A program made the position numbers and the translations under genes. From CAWKOH01 sp963851245 (GTDB lineage Bacteria; Actinomycetota; Acidimicrobiia; Acidimicrobiales; Palsa-688), in contig CAWKOH010000015.1 of NCBI GenBank assembly GCA_963851245.1, positions 10,437 to 74,436 on the forward strand: a DNA stretch of 64,000 nt, given 5' to 3'. Numbering within the stretch: the stretch's first letter is position 1; each line of letters starts with the position of its first letter. Under the pieces are notes generated by a model. The model searched no databases and was not told where the DNA came from. It saw only the letters and a program-made list of their open reading frames with translations. This document shows, in pieces, positions 61,163 through 64,000 of this stretch.

Positions 61163-61920
61163 GTCGGTGGGTCTTTCTTGCTGGCTGGCTTGCGTTGGGC
61201 CTGTTCGTGGGCGGCGACGCTGTCTTTGAAGAACTCCTCGGTGGCGTCGGCGATTCTGTTGCCTTTGGCGATGTCGGCTCGTAGGGCTTCGACCCGGGCG
61301 ATCTGTTCGTCTTCGTCGAGATCGGCGAGCACCTCGTGTTTTTCGATCTCGAAGACCAGGTCGGCCATGGATCGCAGAGTGTTCTGTAGTTCCATCAGGT
61401 TGCCTTTGAAGTGACGGCGAATGATGTGGTGGGCGCGGATGAGGGCGATCTCTCCAGCCAGGGCCCGGATCTGCTGGCGGCGTTTTTGGGAGAGGGGGAA
61501 GGGGAGTTCTTCGTCTGGGGCGAAGTTCCATTCGTCGAGGAGGGTTTCCCATTCGGCGAGGTTGTCGGGCCGGCCCAAGACGGCCTCGAGCATGGTGAGG
61601 GTGTCGATGCGGGAGCCGGGTACGTGGACGAAGATGCCTTTGGGGGGTGGGGTGAGGAAGTAGAGGACGGGGACGTCGAAGGCTCGGGCCAGGGTGACGA
61701 GGTCGTCGGCGGTGAACTCGCGGACCCGGTTGCCGGTGACGGAGCGCTCGGCGTGGGCGACCATGGCTTCGCTCCAGTCTTTGCCGGCCACCGAGGAGAG
61801 AAGGCGGGCCACTTCACCTTGGGTGAGCCCTCGCCGCTGGCGGAGCCGGAGGAGGTTGCCGGCCACGACCTGGTTGGGGGTCCAGGTGGGCGGGGGGGTC
61901 TCGGGTTTGCGTCTTGGCAC
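61159..61920 (-). CDS. XRE-family regulator, first gene of integrase operon
   Basis: A 253-residue protein starting at GTG 61920 behind AAGGAG. The helix-turn-helix lies at about 18-85 (VVAGNLLRLRQRRGLTQGEVARLLSS, then ADDLVTLARAFDVPVLYFL). A long C-terminal helical region follows (RRQQIRALAGEIALIRAHHIIRRHFKGNLMEL and a charged tail). Such regulators control excision in integrative elements. Its stop overlaps the integrase start, so the two are translationally coupled. The ORF upstream to 61986 is not conserved. Confidence 0.85.
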   Translation of the reverse strand: MPRRKPETPPPTWTPNQVVAGNLLRLRQRRGLTQGEVARLLSSVAGKDWSEAMVAHAERSVTGNRVREFTADDLVTLARAFDVPVLYFLTPPPKGIFVHVPGSRIDTLTMLEAVLGRPDNLAEWETLLDEWNFAPDEELPFPLSQKRRQQIRALAGEIALIRAHHIIRRHFKGNLMELQNTLRSMADLVFEIEKHEVLADLDEDEQIARVEALRADIAKGNRIADATEEFFKDSVAAHEQAQRKPASKKDPPT

Positions 61921-61960
61921 TGTTCTCCTTGTCGCAACTCGATGACAGAGCGGGTGGGTT

Positions 61961-61970
61961 ACACCGGTGT
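61961..61970. promoter_or_regulatory. Palindrome ACACCGGTGT between divergent operons
   Basis: The perfect 10-base palindrome lies in the 117-base gap between the XRE gene (minus) and the excisionase-like gene (plus). A second, imperfect dyad, TGTCGCTC with GAGCGAGACA, follows at 61975-62010. Binding by the XRE protein is a natural inference. Confidence 0.45.
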
Positions 61971-62037
61971 TATTTGTCGCTCCCATGATCCATACTATGA
62001 GCGAGACAGATTTGCGTCAATGGTAGGGAGGGTTGTC

Positions 62038-62262
62038 ATGGTCCTGGCGGACGCTCCGGATTTCCTCACCTTGGAAGAGGCGGCCCAGATCCTGCGCATC
62101 GGCCGCAACCAGGCCTATGAGCTGGCCCGGGTGTGGCGGGCTACCGGCGGTGAGCGTGGGGTGCCGGTGGTGGAGTTCGGCCGGCGGTTGCGGGTGCCCA
62201 AGGCGGCGTTGATGCGCCTGGCCGGCCTGGCCGAGCCGCTAGGTGCTGATCGTGACCGCTGA
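62038..62262 (+). CDS. Excisionase-like helix-turn-helix protein
   Basis: A 74-residue protein with the winged MerR/excisionase pattern: PDFLTLEEAAQILRIGRNQAYELARVW then VPVVEFGRRLRVPKAALMRLAG. ATG 62038 is preceded by TAGGGAGGG. Small proteins of this form direct excision (Xis) or regulate element genes. It starts the plus-strand set opposite the integrase operon, a usual arrangement. Its stop overlaps the next gene. Confidence 0.85.
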   Translation: MVLADAPDFLTLEEAAQILRIGRNQAYELARVWRATGGERGVPVVEFGRRLRVPKAALMRLAGLAEPLGADRDR

Positions 62263-62587
62263 GCCCGACGACTTCCGGCTAGGGCTGGAACTCCGGGCCC
62301 TGAGCTTGGGGTATCGGCTGGGCTCCGACGCCCTGCTGATCCTTCTCGACCTCGCCGCCCATGGCACCGACTCGCCGGAGGGGATCGTGGTGGCCGCCAG
62401 TTACCGCGACATCGGCCGCCGCCTGGGCCTCTCCAAAGACACGATAGGTCGGCGAATGGCGCTATTGCGCCGGGACGGCATCGTCGTCGAACTAGGCCAG
62501 GACTCGGCTGATCGTTTCGAGACCCGCTCCTACCGGCTGTACCTGGACTTCGCCGGCGTGACCCGCCAAGCGCGGATGACGCCGTGA
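62252..62587 (+). CDS. Winged-helix DNA-binding protein
   Basis: About 111 residues from GTG 62252 (GTG 62243 is an alternative). The centre is a winged helix: DALLILLDLAAHGTD, then ASYRDIGRRLGLSKDTIGRRMALLRRDGIVVEL, resembling helix-turn-helix modules in plasmid and element genes. It overlaps the excisionase-like gene by 11 bases and the following gene by 4. The target is unknown; probably a regulator or replication accessory. Confidence 0.72.
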   Translation: MTAEPDDFRLGLELRALSLGYRLGSDALLILLDLAAHGTDSPEGIVVAASYRDIGRRLGLSKDTIGRRMALLRRDGIVVELGQDSADRFETRSYRLYLDFAGVTRQARMTP

Positions 62588-63249
62588 ACCCACCGGGCGG
62601 GGACGACCCCACCCTCGACACCTGCGTGGTGATCCTGTCGGAACAATGCCGGCCGCTGCGGCGATCCCTGCGGCCCCTGGTATGGCAGGTCCTCGAAGAG
62701 GTCGCCCTGGAGGCAGTCGTCGAAGACGGGCGGCTGGTGGCCCGGACCTCGGCCCGCCAAGTAGCCGAATCTCTCGGGATCGATCCCGGCACCGCCGCGG
62801 CCGCGCTGCGCGCTCTGCGACAGCGCGGGCTGGTCAGCCCTTGGCGGGAGAAGGGCCCGGCGGGACGCTTCGGGCTGTCGGTGTACCAGCTCCACCCCGT
62901 CGCCGGGCTGACGGTGGTTCGACCATGCACGGCAGAGCCATTCAGGGTTTCGGCAGCGACGGGCCAGCCACGTATGGAAGAGCCGGCGGCGGTCCCGACA
63001 TTCCGGGTTGCGCCACACATGGTCTCATCACGTTTGGAGGAACGGGCACCCGGCCGGCTCAGCGGCCCGGCAGCCCGAGCAAGCACGGGTCCCGTCTGCG
63101 TGGCATCCGATCTCGACTCCAGCGAGGCTATAGGGGAAGAGCCTTCGCCTGGTCGTCCGGAGCGCGACGGGGAGTCGTCCGGCGGCCCCGGTTCCTGTCG
63201 GCAATGCTCCGGGCAGGAGACCCTGGACCTCGGGTCGGGGTCGTGGTGA
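62584..63249 (+). CDS. Winged-helix protein with long disordered C-terminus
   Basis: A 221-residue protein from GTG 62584 (GTGA overlap). Residues about 10-100 look like a winged-helix fold: LRPLVWQVLEEVALEAVVEDG, ARTSARQVAESLGIDPGTAAAALRALRQRGLVSPW, then FGLSVYQLHP. The C-terminal 110 residues are rich in Pro, Ser, Glu and Gly and appear disordered. It is the last gene of the plus-strand set, about 35 bases before the repeat region next to the second recombinase. The disordered tail may be partly out of frame with an original sequence; I cannot tell. Confidence 0.62.
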   Translation: MNPPGGDDPTLDTCVVILSEQCRPLRRSLRPLVWQVLEEVALEAVVEDGRLVARTSARQVAESLGIDPGTAAAALRALRQRGLVSPWREKGPAGRFGLSVYQLHPVAGLTVVRPCTAEPFRVSAATGQPRMEEPAAVPTFRVAPHMVSSRLEERAPGRLSGPAARASTGPVCVASDLDSSEAIGEEPSPGRPERDGESSGGPGSCRQCSGQETLDLGSGSW

Positions 63250-63282
63250 CGGCGCCGGTGGATGCCTCCCCGCAGGGGTGGC

Positions 63283-63364
63283 CTATGCCGGGTGGGAATC
63301 TATGCCGGGTGGAGCCTGTATGGGGTTGGCGTGGCCGGGGTTTCCGTGTAGGAACCCGGCATAG
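63283..63364. repeat. Repeated and inverted CTATGCCGGGT motifs bounding recombinase
   Basis: CTATGCCGGGTGG occurs at 63283-63295 and again at 63300-63312. Its inverted form AACCCGGCATAG lies at 63353-63364, directly before the recombinase stop. An imperfect hairpin, CCGGGGTTTCC with GGAACCCGG, lies inside. These look like the terminal repeats of the recombinase-bearing element. Confidence 0.65.
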
Positions 63365-64000
63365 TTACAGGCTTTCGAGGAAGGCGAGCAGCTTGTCTGG
63401 TGGCCGGTAGCGGCGCCGGGCTGCTGGGGTGGGGGCTATTCGGGCCAGGGCTTTCTCCTTGAGAGTCATGTCGGCGTGGATGTAGATGTCGGTGGATTTG
63501 ATGCTGGCGTGCCCGAGCCACAAGGCGATGGTGGCGACGTCGAGTTCCGCGGAGAGGAGGCCCATGGCGCAGGAGTGTCTCAAGGTGTGAGGAGTCACCC
63601 GTTTCCGGCGCAACGACTGGCATTGTTTCGCGGCGACGGCAACGTGCTTGTCGATGAGGTCCTCGATGGCGTCGGTGCTGAGCCGCTTTCCTGTCCTGGT
63701 AGTAAAGACAGGATCGCCGGGTCCCGCTCGGCGCTGTTCGATCCAGTCGTGTATCAGCCCGGCGGTGGCTGGGGTGAGCGGCGTGTGGCGCTGCTTGCGG
63801 CCTTTGCCTTTGGTCCAAACGTTGGCGCCGGCGCCGAAGGCGACATCCCCGCGGTTGAGACCGATCAGCTCAGAGACCCGTAGTCCGGTCTGGACGGCCA
63901 CGAGCATCAACAGGTGGTCGCGCCGGCCCAGTGGGGTGGAACGGTCGGGGGCGGCCAGCAGGGCGTCGGTCTCGGCAGCGGTCAGGTAGCTGACGATGGT
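63365..64000 (-). CDS. Tyrosine recombinase (recombinase-in-trio type), 5' end beyond window
   Basis: At least 211 residues are visible; the frame stays open to the window end, so the N-terminus is missing. Catalytic residues: Arg in AVQTGLRVSELIGL, HTLRHSCAMGLL (HxxR), WLGHASIKSTDIYIHAD (His and Tyr). The C-terminal RRRYRPPDKLLAFLESL is characteristic of the recombinases found in groups of three (RIT elements and Tn554-like relatives), where this type comes last. Hence two more recombinase genes may lie just past the edge. The stop is TAA 63365-63367, next to the inverted repeat. Confidence 0.85.
   Translation of the reverse strand, partial: TIVSYLTAAETDALLAAPDRSTPLGRRDHLLMLVAVQTGLRVSELIGLNRGDVAFGAGANVWTKGKGRKQRHTPLTPATAGLIHDWIEQRRAGPGDPVFTTRTGKRLSTDAIEDLIDKHVAVAAKQCQSLRRKRVTPHTLRHSCAMGLLSAELDVATIALWLGHASIKSTDIYIHADMTLKEKALARIAPTPAARRRYRPPDKLLAFLESL

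Noticed and set aside
1..64000. CRISPR array
   Set aside because: No regularly spaced 25-40 base direct repeats were seen; the short repeats at 4887 and 57244 have no spacers.

Overview
The window is high-GC DNA, densely packed, with many GTG starts and many ATGA/GTGA start-stop overlaps. It carries a B12-dependent methionine synthase, ergothioneine genes (egtB, egtD), two flavin/F420-type luciferase-like oxidoreductases, a P450, many acyl-CoA genes, a DUF2630 protein and a RpoD-like sigma factor. Together these point to an actinobacterium, most likely of the Acidimicrobiia type; this is inferred from gene content only. The left edge cuts lipA and the right edge cuts a recombinase gene.

Layout. 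1-2700: lipA, an M24 peptidase and a divergent SDR as an overlapping operon. 2716-5828: a phosphoesterase lipoprotein, then a palindrome-rich promoter region driving a three-gene operon (small protein, ribbon-helix-helix regulator, DUF4097 beta-strand-repeat protein). 5952-10805: a nucleotidyltransferase-GNAT fusion, an ABC exporter whose ATPase carries a cyclic-nucleotide-binding domain, and an MFS exporter. 10850-13811: a phasin-like gene with a palindrome inside its promoter, an acyl-CoA ligase, an XRE regulator and a CxxC protein. 13964-23327: DUF4388 protein, RodZ-C-like protein, metH, ceramidase, cobalamin adenosyltransferase and pepA. 23332-26760: greA-tldD-tldE. 26821-30560: a leuB-ilvE-cimA operon preceded by an Ile-rich leader peptide and an intrinsic terminator, which fits attenuation of isoleucine synthesis through citramalate. 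30557-38492: acyl-CoA synthetase, fabD, acyl-CoA dehydrogenase, P450, ADC-like protein, LLM oxidoreductase and a transporter remnant. 38573-46583: egtB-egtD and a thiolase/DUF35/CoA-transferase/GHMP kinase operon. 46637-55637: ABC transporter, oxidoreductase, ketopantoate reductase, moxR-DUF58-transglutaminase operon and sigma factor. 55673-57149: gltX and tRNA-Gln(CTG).

From about 57150 to the end the content changes to accessory DNA immediately 3' of tRNA-Gln. A minus-strand operon encodes an XRE regulator, a tyrosine integrase interrupted by an in-frame TAG, and a primase-helicase of the TOTE conflict-system type. A divergent plus-strand set encodes an excisionase-like protein and two winged-helix proteins. 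A second recombinase, resembling the last gene of recombinase-in-trio elements and bounded by repeated CTATGCCGGGT motifs, runs off the edge. This looks like a decayed or nested integrative element at a tRNA site.

Three metabolic genes carry apparent frameshifts (four indels in all, two of them in C or G runs). This could mean assembly error or gene decay, and it should temper trust in single-base details.
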